In this document: piece by piece, positions 16,824 through 27,301 of the stretch | How positions within the stretch are numbered: the stretch's first letter is position 1 | Layout: each line of letters begins with the position of its first letter | NCBI RefSeq assembly: GCF_014651935.1 | Contig: NZ_BMXV01000001.1 | Location: 700,358-764,357 of the forward strand | Direction: 5' to 3' | Source: Marinobacter zhanjiangensis | GTDB taxonomy: Bacteria > Pseudomonadota > Gammaproteobacteria > Pseudomonadales > Oleiphilaceae | Length of the DNA: 64,000 bases | Position numbers and translations under genes: made by a program | Notes under the pieces: generated by a model | Database searches by the model: none | What the model was told of the DNA's origin: nothing | The model's input: the letters and a program-made list of their open reading frames with translations, nothing else

Positions 16824-17510
16824 TCAATAATCGGTCAGACCCGACGATTCTGAACGATCCCGGCGCCCCTGTGAAACTTCTCCCCGCTCGATGCGCCAGG
16901 TGGCATCCACCAGGTCGGCGGAGTGGCTGTCATCGGATTCTCCAATCAGCACTGTCAGGCCTTCGCCGCGCAGATCGGCAATGACCGACGACAGGCGCTT
17001 GGCCAGCACCGGTGCCACACCTTCGAAGGGCTCGTCCAGCAGGATCATCTCACGACCGGGAATCAGCGCCCGGCCCAACGCCACCAGCTTCTGCTGGCCT
17101 CCGGACAATTGCAGCGCCTTGCGTTTGCCGAAGTCGGCAATTTCCGGCATGAGTTCATACACCCACTTCAGGCGTTGTTCGCCATCACGGATGTTGTTGG
17201 CCCAGGCGGGCATCAGCATGTTTTCGGTCACTGTCAGCTCCGGAATCAGGCGCCGGTCCTCCGGCATGTAGCTGATGCGCATCCCGGCCCGGCTCCAGGC
17301 TGGCTTGTGGGTGATGTCCCGGCCCTTGAAACTGATGGTGCCACGATCTGCCGGCAGCAGACCCATGATGGCCCGGATCAGGGTGGTTTTGCCGGCGCCG
17401 TTGTGGCCGATCAGGCCGGACATTTCGCCGGTGGCAATGGTCAGGTTCACATCCCTGAGGATGCTGATGCCTTCAATCGAGACATCCAGGTTGGTAATTT
17501 CCAGGCTCAT
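16824..17510 (-). CDS. LIV-type ABC importer ATPase, LivF-like
   Basis: A 228-residue ATP-binding subunit. Walker A is GHNGAGKTT (35-43), the signature is LSGGQQK (135-141) and Walker B is MILLDE (155-160). Where most family members show VEQN or VEHD after Walker B, this protein reads GESDDSHSADL (190-200). ATG 17510 lies just after the livG-like stop and is 9 bases from GGGAG; ATG 17519 is possible. It is the last gene of the importer set. Confidence 0.9.
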   Translation of the reverse strand: MSLEITNLDVSIEGISILRDVNLTIATGEMSGLIGHNGAGKTTLIRAIMGLLPADRGTISFKGRDITHKPAWSRAGMRISYMPEDRRLIPELTVTENMLMPAWANNIRDGEQRLKWVYELMPEIADFGKRKALQLSGGQQKLVALGRALIPGREMILLDEPFEGVAPVLAKRLSSVIADLRGEGLTVLIGESDDSHSADLVDATWRIERGEVSQGRRDRSESSGLTDY

Positions 17511-17511
17511 G

Positions 17512-18288
17512 TCAGGCATCTCCCTCTTTCTCTGGTGTCCTGTGGTGCTTGCCGGTGACCAGCTCCTGCACTTTGGCATCGGCCAGCACCTCGTCCACCG
17601 GACCATCCTTGATCACCTCGCCACTGGCGAACGCCAGAATCCGGCTTACGTAACGCTGGACGATCTCCATATCGTGTTCCACGAAGAGTACGGTCAGGCC
17701 ACGCTGGCGCACCGCCTCCATTACCGTGTCCATGAGGGTGTACTTTTCCTCCATGCTGACACCGCTGGTAGGCTCGTCCAGTAGCAGCATGCGTGGGTTG
17801 CCCAGCATGGCAATGGCGATGTCCAGCAGCTTGCGGGCGCCCTGGGGCATGGCGGTGACCATCTCGTCCCGGTAGTGGTTGATGTTCATCTGTTCCAGAA
17901 TCTCGTCGGCAGCCTTGATGCGTTCCGGCGTTCGCACCGGGCGGATCATCTGGAACTGCCGATGCTCGGCGGCAGAGAGGGCGATGGCCAGGTTGTCGAT
18001 CACCGGCAGCTCCAGAAACAGTTGGGGAATCTGGAACGACCGGGCCAGACCCTTGCGCATCAGCTTGCGGGGTCCCATTCCCTTGATCGGTGACCCATCG
18101 AAGGCAATGGTGCCCTGGGAGGGGGGCAGGTAGCCGGTCACCATGTTGATAAAGGTGGTCTTGCCGGCGCCGTTGGCGCCGATAACGCCGACGATCTCCC
18201 CTTCGGAGATGGTCACGTTGATGTCTTCTGCCGCTGTCACCGCGCCAAAGTAGCGGGACAGCCCCTCGGTTCTGAGTATCTCGGTCAT
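17512..18288 (-). CDS. LIV-type ABC importer ATPase, LivG-like
   Basis: A 258-residue ATP-binding subunit. Walker A is GANGAGKTT (37-45), Walker B MLLLDEP (167-173) and the switch His is at 205 (VEHD). The ABC signature, usually LSxGQ, is replaced by MPQGARK (147-153), which keeps the Gly but not the Ser. The start codon overlaps the upstream permease stop by 4 bases (ATGA). It pairs with the LivF-like subunit to power the importer. Confidence 0.9.
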   Translation of the reverse strand: MTEILRTEGLSRYFGAVTAAEDINVTISEGEIVGVIGANGAGKTTFINMVTGYLPPSQGTIAFDGSPIKGMGPRKLMRKGLARSFQIPQLFLELPVIDNLAIALSAAEHRQFQMIRPVRTPERIKAADEILEQMNINHYRDEMVTAMPQGARKLLDIAIAMLGNPRMLLLDEPTSGVSMEEKYTLMDTVMEAVRQRGLTVLFVEHDMEIVQRYVSRILAFASGEVIKDGPVDEVLADAKVQELVTGKHHRTPEKEGDA

Positions 18289-19226
18289 GAGGCGGCCCCT
18301 TTCTTGCGGGTGAACAGACTCCAGATGCCTTTAGGCAGGAACAGGATGATCAGTAGCAGGACGATACCGAGGATCATCTGCCAGGCATTGGGGGCCAGTT
18401 CCACAGCGTAGGTACGCACCAGGGTGAAGATCAGTGCGGCAATGAACGGCGCCGCCACATGGCCGGTACCACCGAGGATGGCGATGAACACGAACTCCCC
18501 GGATATGGTCCAGTAGGCCATGGTCGGGTCCACGTGACCGGCGGCGAGGGCGGTCATGGATCCACCTACGGAGCCCACGGCGGCGGCCAGTACATAGTTG
18601 ATGTACAGCACCTTGCGATGGGATATGCCCATGTATTCCACCCGCACCTCGTTTTCACGGATAGCCTCACAGGCCAGGCCGATGCTGGATTTGAAGTAGC
18701 GGTTGAGGAACAGGGCAATGGCCAGGGCCAGCACGAGCGCCAGCATCAGGGCCGTGGTGGTGGCCTGGCCGTCTCCCGGCGTGAACCCCAGCAGGGTCCA
18801 GTCGACGACGCCAAAGCCGTCGGTACTGCCCAGGCCATGACTCTTGACCAGAATGCCGTACAAAATCATGGAAAAGGCCAGCGACAGCATGGCGAAGAAG
18901 ATTTCCCGGTAGCGGGTCATCAGCAGTCCCAGGATCATGGCGACTACCGTGGTGACCACCACCCCGAGGCCTACCAGTACCAGCGCATCGGTGATGCCCA
19001 GAAAACGCCCGCCCAGGCCGACGGCATAGCCGCCCAGGCAGTAGAACAGGCCCTGGCCGAAGGATACCAGCCCGGCCCGCATCAGCATGACCACACCCAT
19101 TACCACCAGTGCGGTGGAAATGGCCAGGGTCAGGGTGAATACCAGCCAGTTGGGACTGAACTGGGCAAGAATCGCGATGGCGATGGCAACGCCGATCAGA
19201 GACAGTTCGGTTCTTTCCAGCTTCAT
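18285..19226 (-). CDS. LIV-type ABC importer permease, LivM-like
   Basis: A 313-residue inner membrane permease with about nine spans. It carries the family features FGQGLFYCLGGYAVGL (about 55-70) and GGxGxxxGPFIAAL-like GGTGHVAAPFIAALIFT (about 248-264). Its start shares one base with the stop of the LivH-like gene (TGATG), and its end overlaps the LivG-like gene by 4 bases, so the four subunits are tightly coupled. Confidence 0.92.
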   Translation of the reverse strand: MKLERTELSLIGVAIAIAILAQFSPNWLVFTLTLAISTALVVMGVVMLMRAGLVSFGQGLFYCLGGYAVGLGGRFLGITDALVLVGLGVVVTTVVAMILGLLMTRYREIFFAMLSLAFSMILYGILVKSHGLGSTDGFGVVDWTLLGFTPGDGQATTTALMLALVLALAIALFLNRYFKSSIGLACEAIRENEVRVEYMGISHRKVLYINYVLAAAVGSVGGSMTALAAGHVDPTMAYWTISGEFVFIAILGGTGHVAAPFIAALIFTLVRTYAVELAPNAWQMILGIVLLLIILFLPKGIWSLFTRKKGAAS

Positions 19227-20125
19227 CAGATTTTCCTCGCAGCGGCCAGGCCAAACAGGCCATGGGGACGGAACACCAGCACTGTGGCCATGACCGCGTA
19301 GATGATGAACAACTCCAGCTCGGGCATGGTATGAATCGATGTGGCCCGGGCCAGTCCCACAATCACGGCCCCCACAGCGGCACCGGTGATGCTGCCCAGG
19401 CCACCGGTGACCACCACCGCAAAGGCCAGCACGATGACTTCAACGCCGATACCCGGCACCACGGATATGATCGGTGCAGTGACGCCACCGGCAATGGCCC
19501 CGAGAGTGGCCCCGATCATGAAGGTGATGGTGAACATGCGGCGCACGTTCACGCCCATGGCCTCGGATACTTCCCGGTCATGGATGATGGAACGCAGGAT
19601 CTTGCCCATATTGGTGCGCTCCAGCCAGAACCACAGGCCCAGGCCAATGACCACCGACAATGCCATGACCAGCAGGTCGTATTGGGACACCGTCAATACA
19701 TCGATATTGAACCGGCCCATGGCAGCGTAGGGCTGCCAGGCAAAGTAGGGCGTGGTGCCCCAGACCAGTTTCATCACATCCTCAAGGATCAGCAGCACCG
19801 CAAAGGTGATAATCAGCATCAGAATCTCGTCGCGGCCGTACATCAGCCGCAGCAGGCCGCGCTCGATGATCAGGCCGCTGATGGCGCCGATCAGTATCGC
19901 CGAGACCGCAATAATGGCGAACGCTATCCATAGCTGGTCACCGCCCTGGGCGTAGTACCAGCCAAGGGCCGAAGCGGCCGCATAGGCACCCAGGGCATAG
20001 AGGCTGCCGTGGGCCATGTTCAGAATTCTCATCACGCCGTAGATGACGGTAAGCCCCGCCGCTACCAGGAACAGCCACGAGGCGTAGATGAACCCGTCAA
20101 TCAGGATCGCCCAGACCGTTAACAT
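19226..20125 (-). CDS. LIV-type ABC importer permease, LivH-like
   Basis: A 299-residue inner membrane permease with about eight spans. Family features include MRILNMAHGSLYALGAYAA (about 32-50) and VVTGGLGSITGAAVGAVIVG (about 240-259). It is the first permease gene after the binding-protein gene, separated from it by 103 bases that hold a strong stem-loop. Substrate is carried over from the binding protein and remains unknown. Confidence 0.92.
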   Translation of the reverse strand: MLTVWAILIDGFIYASWLFLVAAGLTVIYGVMRILNMAHGSLYALGAYAAASALGWYYAQGGDQLWIAFAIIAVSAILIGAISGLIIERGLLRLMYGRDEILMLIITFAVLLILEDVMKLVWGTTPYFAWQPYAAMGRFNIDVLTVSQYDLLVMALSVVIGLGLWFWLERTNMGKILRSIIHDREVSEAMGVNVRRMFTITFMIGATLGAIAGGVTAPIISVVPGIGVEVIVLAFAVVVTGGLGSITGAAVGAVIVGLARATSIHTMPELELFIIYAVMATVLVFRPHGLFGLAAARKI

Positions 20126-20159
20126 CGGTTACTTCTCCCATGATGGAACGCGCCGGTGG

Positions 20160-20198
20160 CCTGGGAGCCTGCGCGGCATTACCACGCAGACTCCCAGG
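20160..20198. terminator. Stem-loop between binding-protein and permease genes
   Basis: Arms CCTGGGAG (20160-20167) and CTCCCAGG (20191-20198) extend, past single-base bulges, into CTGCG (20169-20173) and CGCAG (20185-20189). It sits after the binding-protein gene and before the LivH-like gene on the minus strand. Such hairpins commonly keep binding-protein mRNA in excess over permease mRNA. Confidence 0.6.
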
Positions 20199-20228
20199 GG
20201 CTCACCGGCGGTCAGGCAGGTGAATGGA

Positions 20229-21536
20229 TCAGTCGCAGTCGACGCCGGGGAAACCTTCCTTGATCCATTGCTGGGCGTTGTAGCCGTCCGGGGCAGATAC
20301 GCACTCGCCCGGATAGGAGCGGACGTTACGCAGTTCCGCCTCGCCATCCTCGTAGTGGTACTCGCCGTAGTACATCGGCTGAACCGCCTGGTGACCATTC
20401 GCCAGATCCATTCGGACCGTACCGGAAACGGACGGGAACTCGGCGCCCTTGAGGGTGGCGGCCAGTTGTTCAGAACTTGGCACGCCTTCGGCACCGGAAT
20501 TATCGGCAGCGTACTTCAGCGCGAGGATGGCCTGGGCGGCCTTGGAGGCGGGGTAGCTTGGTGGTGTGCCATGCTCGGCCTCATAGGCTTCGCGGAACCA
20601 CTCACTCAGCTCGTTGTCCGGCATGAACGCACCGAAGGGCCCGCGTCCACCCAGGATGGTGCCGTTGGGGGCCTGTCCGTCAAACCGGTGCAGGCCGGAC
20701 TCGCCGGTGGTCAGCAGTGCGTCGGCCTGGGCCAGCAGACCGCGGGCGTTGGCCTGGAGCACGAAGGACTCCATGTCACCGCCCCACATGGACGAGTGGA
20801 TGATCTCCGGGCGCTCGGTTTGCAGCGCCGAGATCTCGGTACCGTAGCTGCCCTGGAAGATCTGAGGGGTCTGGTTGGCGATGATCTCCGCCTCGGGCAT
20901 CAGCTGTTCCATGGCCAGCGTGAAGTCCTGCCAGGAATCCTGACCCCAGGCGTAGTTCTGCTGGATGCCGGCAATGCGCTCGGCGTCCGGACGGGTTTCC
21001 GCAAGGTAACGGGCCGCGCCGACGTTGTCGGCGACAGCATCCAGGCCGGTGCGGAACATGTATTGCGGGTCGTCAAGCTCGGCAAACAGGCGGGAGGTGC
21101 CGCAGTCAAAGGCGATGGTGAACATCTCCATTTCTTCCGCCACCGGGCCGATGGCCAGGCAGTCGCCGGAGGAAATGTAACCGATCACGGCATCCACGTT
21201 CTGCCGCTGAACCAGGTTGCGGTATTCCTCCACCTGCTTGGTGGGGCCGCCGGCCTCGTCCACCACCACGGACTCCAGCATCAGGCCGTTGACGCCCTTG
21301 CTGTCGTAGGGGGCGGGCAGAGTGCCCTCGTTAATGGCGTCGATCACGATTTCCGCACCCTGGGCTGCGGGTACGCCGAAGGGCCCGGAGGCGCCCCCGG
21401 ACAGGAAGGTGACGAAGCCCACCTTGAAGGTGTCATCCTGGGCATTGGCGGCTCCGGCCAGGCCCATCACGCCGACGGACGCGAGGGCGACCGACAGCAG
21501 CGTTCTTTTCAGTAACCGGGGTTGTTGGGTTGTCAT
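20229..21536 (-). CDS. LIV-type periplasmic substrate-binding protein
   Basis: A 435-residue type I periplasmic binding protein with a signal peptide (1-33, ANAQ cleavage). It opens with FKVGFVTFLSGGASGPFGVPAAQGAEIVIDAIN, the usual first strand and helix of LivJ/amide-binding-like proteins, and contains FDCGTSRL and GQDSWQDFTLAMEQ. It delivers ligand to the permeases encoded downstream. Branched-chain amino acids, amides, urea and aromatic or carboxylic acids are all known ligands of relatives. A CAACAACAA-type leader and AAGGAG precede ATG 21536. Confidence 0.92.
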   Translation of the reverse strand: MTTQQPRLLKRTLLSVALASVGVMGLAGAANAQDDTFKVGFVTFLSGGASGPFGVPAAQGAEIVIDAINEGTLPAPYDSKGVNGLMLESVVVDEAGGPTKQVEEYRNLVQRQNVDAVIGYISSGDCLAIGPVAEEMEMFTIAFDCGTSRLFAELDDPQYMFRTGLDAVADNVGAARYLAETRPDAERIAGIQQNYAWGQDSWQDFTLAMEQLMPEAEIIANQTPQIFQGSYGTEISALQTERPEIIHSSMWGGDMESFVLQANARGLLAQADALLTTGESGLHRFDGQAPNGTILGGRGPFGAFMPDNELSEWFREAYEAEHGTPPSYPASKAAQAILALKYAADNSGAEGVPSSEQLAATLKGAEFPSVSGTVRMDLANGHQAVQPMYYGEYHYEDGEAELRNVRSYPGECVSAPDGYNAQQWIKEGFPGVDCD

Positions 21537-21599
21537 TGCGTGCTCCTTGGTTGTTGTTGTGCTCGGTTCGGATGCTGCACTGAGTGAAAACGGTGGCGC

Positions 21600-22961
21600 T
21601 TAGCCACCGGGGCTACCCCGTCGCTCCCGGATCAGGGCGACGGATGGTTTCAGGGATTCGGCATCGTAGACCCGCCAGTTACCCAGCAGGACGCTGGCAG
21701 GCGGAAAACGGTCGTTGGGCACCGGTGTGCCGATGGCCTGGGCCTGGACGATCTGGTGGGTGTCCGGATCAATATAGGACGTAAAGCCGTCGGGATCCTT
21801 GGGCAGACGGATTTCCAGACCCTCCAGTGCGGAAATCATGGCCCGGGTATCGGTGACATCACCGGCCTGGCGAATGGCACGGGCAATGGCCAGTACACCG
21901 GCATAGGCCCCCTGGGCGGAATAGCTGGGATAACGCCCGGACATGGCGTGGAAACGCGCCACGAAGGACCGGTTCAGTTCGGTATCCGGCCAGTTCACAT
22001 GGTGCCGGGCAGACAGGATCAGCCCCGGGGGCGGGTTGTCGCCCAGGGCGACCAGGGTTTCGTAATCGCCCCCGGTATCGAAATTGGCCACCCGCATCTG
22101 TTCGAACAGCCGGGTGGTCCGGGCCTGTTCCAGGAAAGCGGTGAAGTCACCGCCCCACAGGGCCACCACCAGCACGTCCGGCGGGCTTTCCAGTAGCGAC
22201 TGGATGTAGAGTGAATAGTCCGGTTCGTACAGGCGCGGCCAGTAGGTGCCGGTCTGCTCGAACTGCACGTCATGTTGTGCCAGTGCCTGTTTCAGGTCGC
22301 GCCAGGCCACCCGGCCGTATTCGTAGTCAGGCCCCAGGAATGCCAGTTTGCGCCAGCCGGTGCGGGCCTGCAGGTCCTTGAGATAGCGGGCGCCGGCGGC
22401 ATGGGAAGTCCAGGTATCGCTGGACACGCGGAAGTAGTAGTCGTGACCCTCCTCCAGGGTGGCCCGGGAAGAGGCATGGTCGGTACCCACCATGATTACC
22501 TGTTGTTGCCGCGCCAGCCGGCTGACCGCCATGCCGACGCCAGAGCTGACCATGCCGCACAGGATATTGGCGTCGTCCTGGCTGATGAAGTCTTCGGCCA
22601 TGCGCACCGCGAACGAGGCCTTCGAGCGGGAGTCGTCAACGATGACCCGCAGCCTGGGGGCGTCCGGGTCTTGCGCCAGCTCCTCGAGCGCCAGGCGAAT
22701 GCCGACGATGCTGTCGCGGCCATAGCTGGCGGAACGCCCGGTCATGGGGTACATACAGGCAACCGTGGCATCGGCCTGTTGCGCCGGCGCGCCCAGTTCA
22801 ACACGGCCAACCGGCGGTGCATCGGGCAGGGCATGCAGCAGGGGAACAACACAGACATAGAGCAGCAGGATGGACAGACGCCGCATCCAGCGGCGGGTCG
22901 CAGTGCTCGCTGTTACAGGCATGGCTTGTGGCTGGCGATGACGGTTCCGGGGTCCCCGCAC
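21600..22961 (-). CDS. Second LIV-type periplasmic binding protein, candidate sensor partner
   Basis: A 453-residue type I periplasmic binding protein. GTG 22961 is preferred because GGGAGG lies 5 bases upstream; ATG 22922 is the alternative. The signal region is long, with its hydrophobic core at about residues 28-43, cleaved near HALPDA. The mature part starts ATVACMYPMTGRSASYGRDSIVG and has a full two-lobe length. It lies between the sigma-54 response regulator gene and the transporter binding protein, 63 bases before the latter. The position suggests ligand presentation to the histidine kinase, by inference only. Confidence 0.82.
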   Translation of the reverse strand: MRGPRNRHRQPQAMPVTASTATRRWMRRLSILLLYVCVVPLLHALPDAPPVGRVELGAPAQQADATVACMYPMTGRSASYGRDSIVGIRLALEELAQDPDAPRLRVIVDDSRSKASFAVRMAEDFISQDDANILCGMVSSGVGMAVSRLARQQQVIMVGTDHASSRATLEEGHDYYFRVSSDTWTSHAAGARYLKDLQARTGWRKLAFLGPDYEYGRVAWRDLKQALAQHDVQFEQTGTYWPRLYEPDYSLYIQSLLESPPDVLVVALWGGDFTAFLEQARTTRLFEQMRVANFDTGGDYETLVALGDNPPPGLILSARHHVNWPDTELNRSFVARFHAMSGRYPSYSAQGAYAGVLAIARAIRQAGDVTDTRAMISALEGLEIRLPKDPDGFTSYIDPDTHQIVQAQAIGTPVPNDRFPPASVLLGNWRVYDAESLKPSVALIRERRGSPGG

Positions 22962-23169
22962 GTCTGCCTCCCGATCCGGCAAGAGCCGGTATCCTGTGAT
23001 GATTTGTTGTTATGTCTTTGCTGTAATCTGTAGCAAGCCGGGGGCCAACCAACCCCCTGTGCCCGGAACACTGCTGCTACGGGCGTGCATGGTGACGGTC
23101 CGGAATGACGAGAAGCCACTTCATGAGCGGATACCGCTCAAAAGGTGATCGATTGCGGGCGGTAACCGC

Positions 23170-24499
<1,330 letters not shown>

Positions 24500-24525
<26 letters not shown>

Positions 24526-26272
24526 GGTGGTGAGGTTCTGGTGTTTGTTCTTGTGATATTGCGTTTTCACCAAGGTTATCACTGTTTGCCGCCGGAAGGG
24601 TGACCGATACCGTGGTGCCCTCGCCGCTGATGCTGTGAATATGCAGGTCGCCACCGTTGAGCTCGATCAGCTGGCGGGAAATGCTCAGGCCCAGGCCTGT
24701 GCCCTCCTGGCGGGTGGTAAAGAAGGGGTCGGTGACCTGCTGCAGGGTATCGGAATCCATGCCACAGCCGTTGTCGGTTATATCCACATGAATCCGGTCG
24801 CCGTTGCGGAAGGCCCGCAGATGAACCGCCCCGCCGGGTGCGCAGGCCTCGATGGCGTTGGCCAGCAGGTTGACCAGGCATTGTATGGTCTGGTCCGGGC
24901 TGGCGTAGACGGCCAGGCGGGAATCGCCAGTGGCGGACACGGTCACCTGGCGCTGGTCCGCCAGCCCGGAGGTGAGCACCGTGGCGTGGCGGAATACCCG
25001 ACGGATCTCCACCCGCTGGGGCTCGCCGGGCACCGGCCGGCCATAGTCGAGCAGGTCGCCTACTACCCGGTTCAGGCGATCGATTTCCGTTTCCACCGAC
25101 ACCAGCAGGTCGCGGCGCTGGTGGTCGGGCTCGCCTTTTTCCAGTGCCTGCACGGTGAGTTTGATGGTGGCCAGGGGGTTGCGTACCTCGTGGGCCACGC
25201 CAGTGGCAAATTCCCCCAGCACGGCCATCTTTTCCGCCTGTACGGTGCGGCCAATCAGTTCCTGCAGGCGGTCGGCCATGGCGTTGAAGGCATGGGCCAG
25301 AACGTCGATCTCGTCCTTGTCGTTTTTGGGTGCCTGCAGGCGGAAGTTGAGGTCACCACTGGCCAGGGTCTCCGCGCCCTGAACCAGCCGCGTGACCCGG
25401 CGGCGCAGGCTGCGGGCCAGGGCCCAGAACAGCACCACCGTGCCCAGCGCCATCACTCCGGCCAGGGCGTAGAGCCCGAGCTGGGCGCTGCGCAGGGGGC
25501 TGAGGATATCGCCGGCGGCCACCTGGTAGTCGATGCGCCAGCCGGGCAGCACCTCCGGGCCGTTGCGCAGGTCCGCCGGTGCCGTATCCAGCCGGTTGCC
25601 GGTGGGCTCCAGTAACGTGCCGGCCGGGGTTCTGAGGTAGGGGCGCAGGACGCCGGCAAGGTTCTCGGTGCGCATCAGCTCGGTCAGCGACGCCAGCCGC
25701 ACGTGCAGCGCGATTGAACCGGATATGGCCTGTTCCCCGGTATCCCGCAGGGGCTGGCGGATCAGCAGCCAGCCAGGTTCCGCACCGCTGCCAACCCGTG
25801 GGCCGATAATCTCGCTGTTGGCCACCATCACCAGGGGCAGGCCGTTGGTGCTCCAGCCCTGGCGGCCCCAGTAGGGTTTACCGGAGGCGGCCTGCCCGGG
25901 TATCACTTCGGTCAGTTCATTCTGTTCATTGAAGAACAGGATGCCGTACAGGTCCGGGGAGTCCGCCTCCACCCGCACCAGTTCCCGGATCCCCTCCGGC
26001 ACGGCGTCGGTGTAGTTGAGATAGAGGGGCATGGAAGGGTGGGTGGACAGGGTTTCCAGCTGGTAGATGCGGTTCTCGATAAAATTGGTGAGCCGGTTGG
26101 CGGTACCGGCCACCTGGGCGTCCAGCCGCTCGCCGGCAAGACGCTCGGTGACCGAGTCTGCCACTGTGGCATACAGGCTGCTGAGTACCGCGACAGCGCC
26201 GACAATCAGAGTCAGCGAGAGCAGCGAGTATCTTCCTACCAGGCTGAAACGGGGTTTCATGAATGGTCTCAT
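24500..26272 (-). CDS. Sensor histidine kinase with periplasmic dCACHE-like domain
   Basis: A 590-residue kinase: first span about 14-36, periplasmic region 37-262 resembling a double CACHE domain, second span 265-288, HAMP 289-342, HisKA with phospho-acceptor His361 (GVAHEVRNPLATIK), and an ATPase domain with N-box (NLLANAIEA), G1 (DNGCGM) and G2 (GTGLGLSI). It phosphorylates the adjacent NtrC-type regulator. It may bind ligand directly or through the binding protein encoded downstream. The gene is divergent from the IclR regulator with 62 AT-rich bases between them. Confidence 0.93.
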
Positions 26273-26334
26273 CGTTATTGTTATTGAAATACGATAAAAT
26301 TTTTATACATGTCAAGAAATCTGAGGAATAGTCC

Positions 26335-27138
26335 ATGTCCACCCCAGGAGGCACTCCGGTGCCATCCCGCAAGTCCTCCGGCGGCAGTACCACGCTCACC
26401 AAGGCCTGCACCCTGCTGCGTGCGGTGGCCACCGTTTTTCCCACTGGTGGCAGTCTGTCCCACATTGCCCGCGAGGTGGGGATGAACACCGCGACCGCCC
26501 ATCGCCTGCTGACGGGACTGGCCGGCGAGGGGTTGCTCACCTTCGATCCCTATGCCAAGACCTATCATGTGGGGTTTGACCTGCTGCGCATGGCGGAGTC
26601 GGCCCAGGAGGTGGCGCCGGATCTCAAGTTGCGGCACGCCCTGCAGCCGGTACTGGGCCGCATCGCCATTCGTACTGAAGATTACACCTACCTGAGTATC
26701 CGTGCGAACCGCGACGCGGTCTGCATCGACGTGGCGGAGGGGACCTACCCGGTAACCGCCAACACCCTGGAGGCCGGGGCCCGCCGGCCGCTGGGCATTG
26801 GTGCCGCCGCCATGGCCCTGCTGGCAGCCTTGCCGGAGCAGGAGGCTCGGCGGATTCTGGAGCTCAATGCACCCCGTTATCCACGCTACTCGGGCATTAC
26901 CCGTGATGAGGTGGAGCAGTGGCTGGACCAGGCCCGGGAACATGGTTATTCGGTGAACGAAGGTCGTATCGTGCCGGAGGTTTCCGCCGTCGGTCTTGCC
27001 TTCCGGGTGCCGGCCTCTGGCGAGCATGCCGCCATCAGCGTGGCCTCGGTGGCTTCCCGGATGAATCAGGAGCGGCGCCAGGAAGTGCTTGAAATCGTCC
27101 GTGAGGAAGTGCGGCACTGGACGCTACAAAGGGCGTGA
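26335..27138 (+). CDS. IclR family transcriptional regulator
   Basis: A 267-residue regulator: N-terminal winged helix-turn-helix (about 20-85; LSHIAREVGMNTATAHRLLTGLAGEGLL) and C-terminal IclR effector domain (about 95-262; LGIGAAAMALLAAL, GYSVNEGRIVPEVSAVGLAF). Members sense small carboxylates or aromatics and control adjacent catabolic genes. It is divergent from the histidine kinase and directly upstream of the TAXI-TRAP and CoA-transferase genes, its likely targets. GAGGAA precedes ATG 26335. Confidence 0.92.
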   Translation: MSTPGGTPVPSRKSSGGSTTLTKACTLLRAVATVFPTGGSLSHIAREVGMNTATAHRLLTGLAGEGLLTFDPYAKTYHVGFDLLRMAESAQEVAPDLKLRHALQPVLGRIAIRTEDYTYLSIRANRDAVCIDVAEGTYPVTANTLEAGARRPLGIGAAAMALLAALPEQEARRILELNAPRYPRYSGITRDEVEQWLDQAREHGYSVNEGRIVPEVSAVGLAFRVPASGEHAAISVASVASRMNQERRQEVLEIVREEVRHWTLQRA

Positions 27139-27301
27139 CCATGAGGAGATCTCTGGAGTTTTATCACTATGTGAGAATAATATTCAGCATGGTGGGAAAA
27201 ATTTGACGGAGGATGGAGCAGGAGCTAATTTGTTCTGCGGGTCTGAAATGTGAACTATGTTTAAAAACGAACCAAACAATAAAAAGCTATCGGAGAATCT
27301 C

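Noticed and set aside
20088..21515. 475-codon open frame antisense to the LIV binding protein
   Set aside because: It overlaps a well-supported gene entirely, and the product is a repetitive Gly/Val/His-rich chain without known domains.
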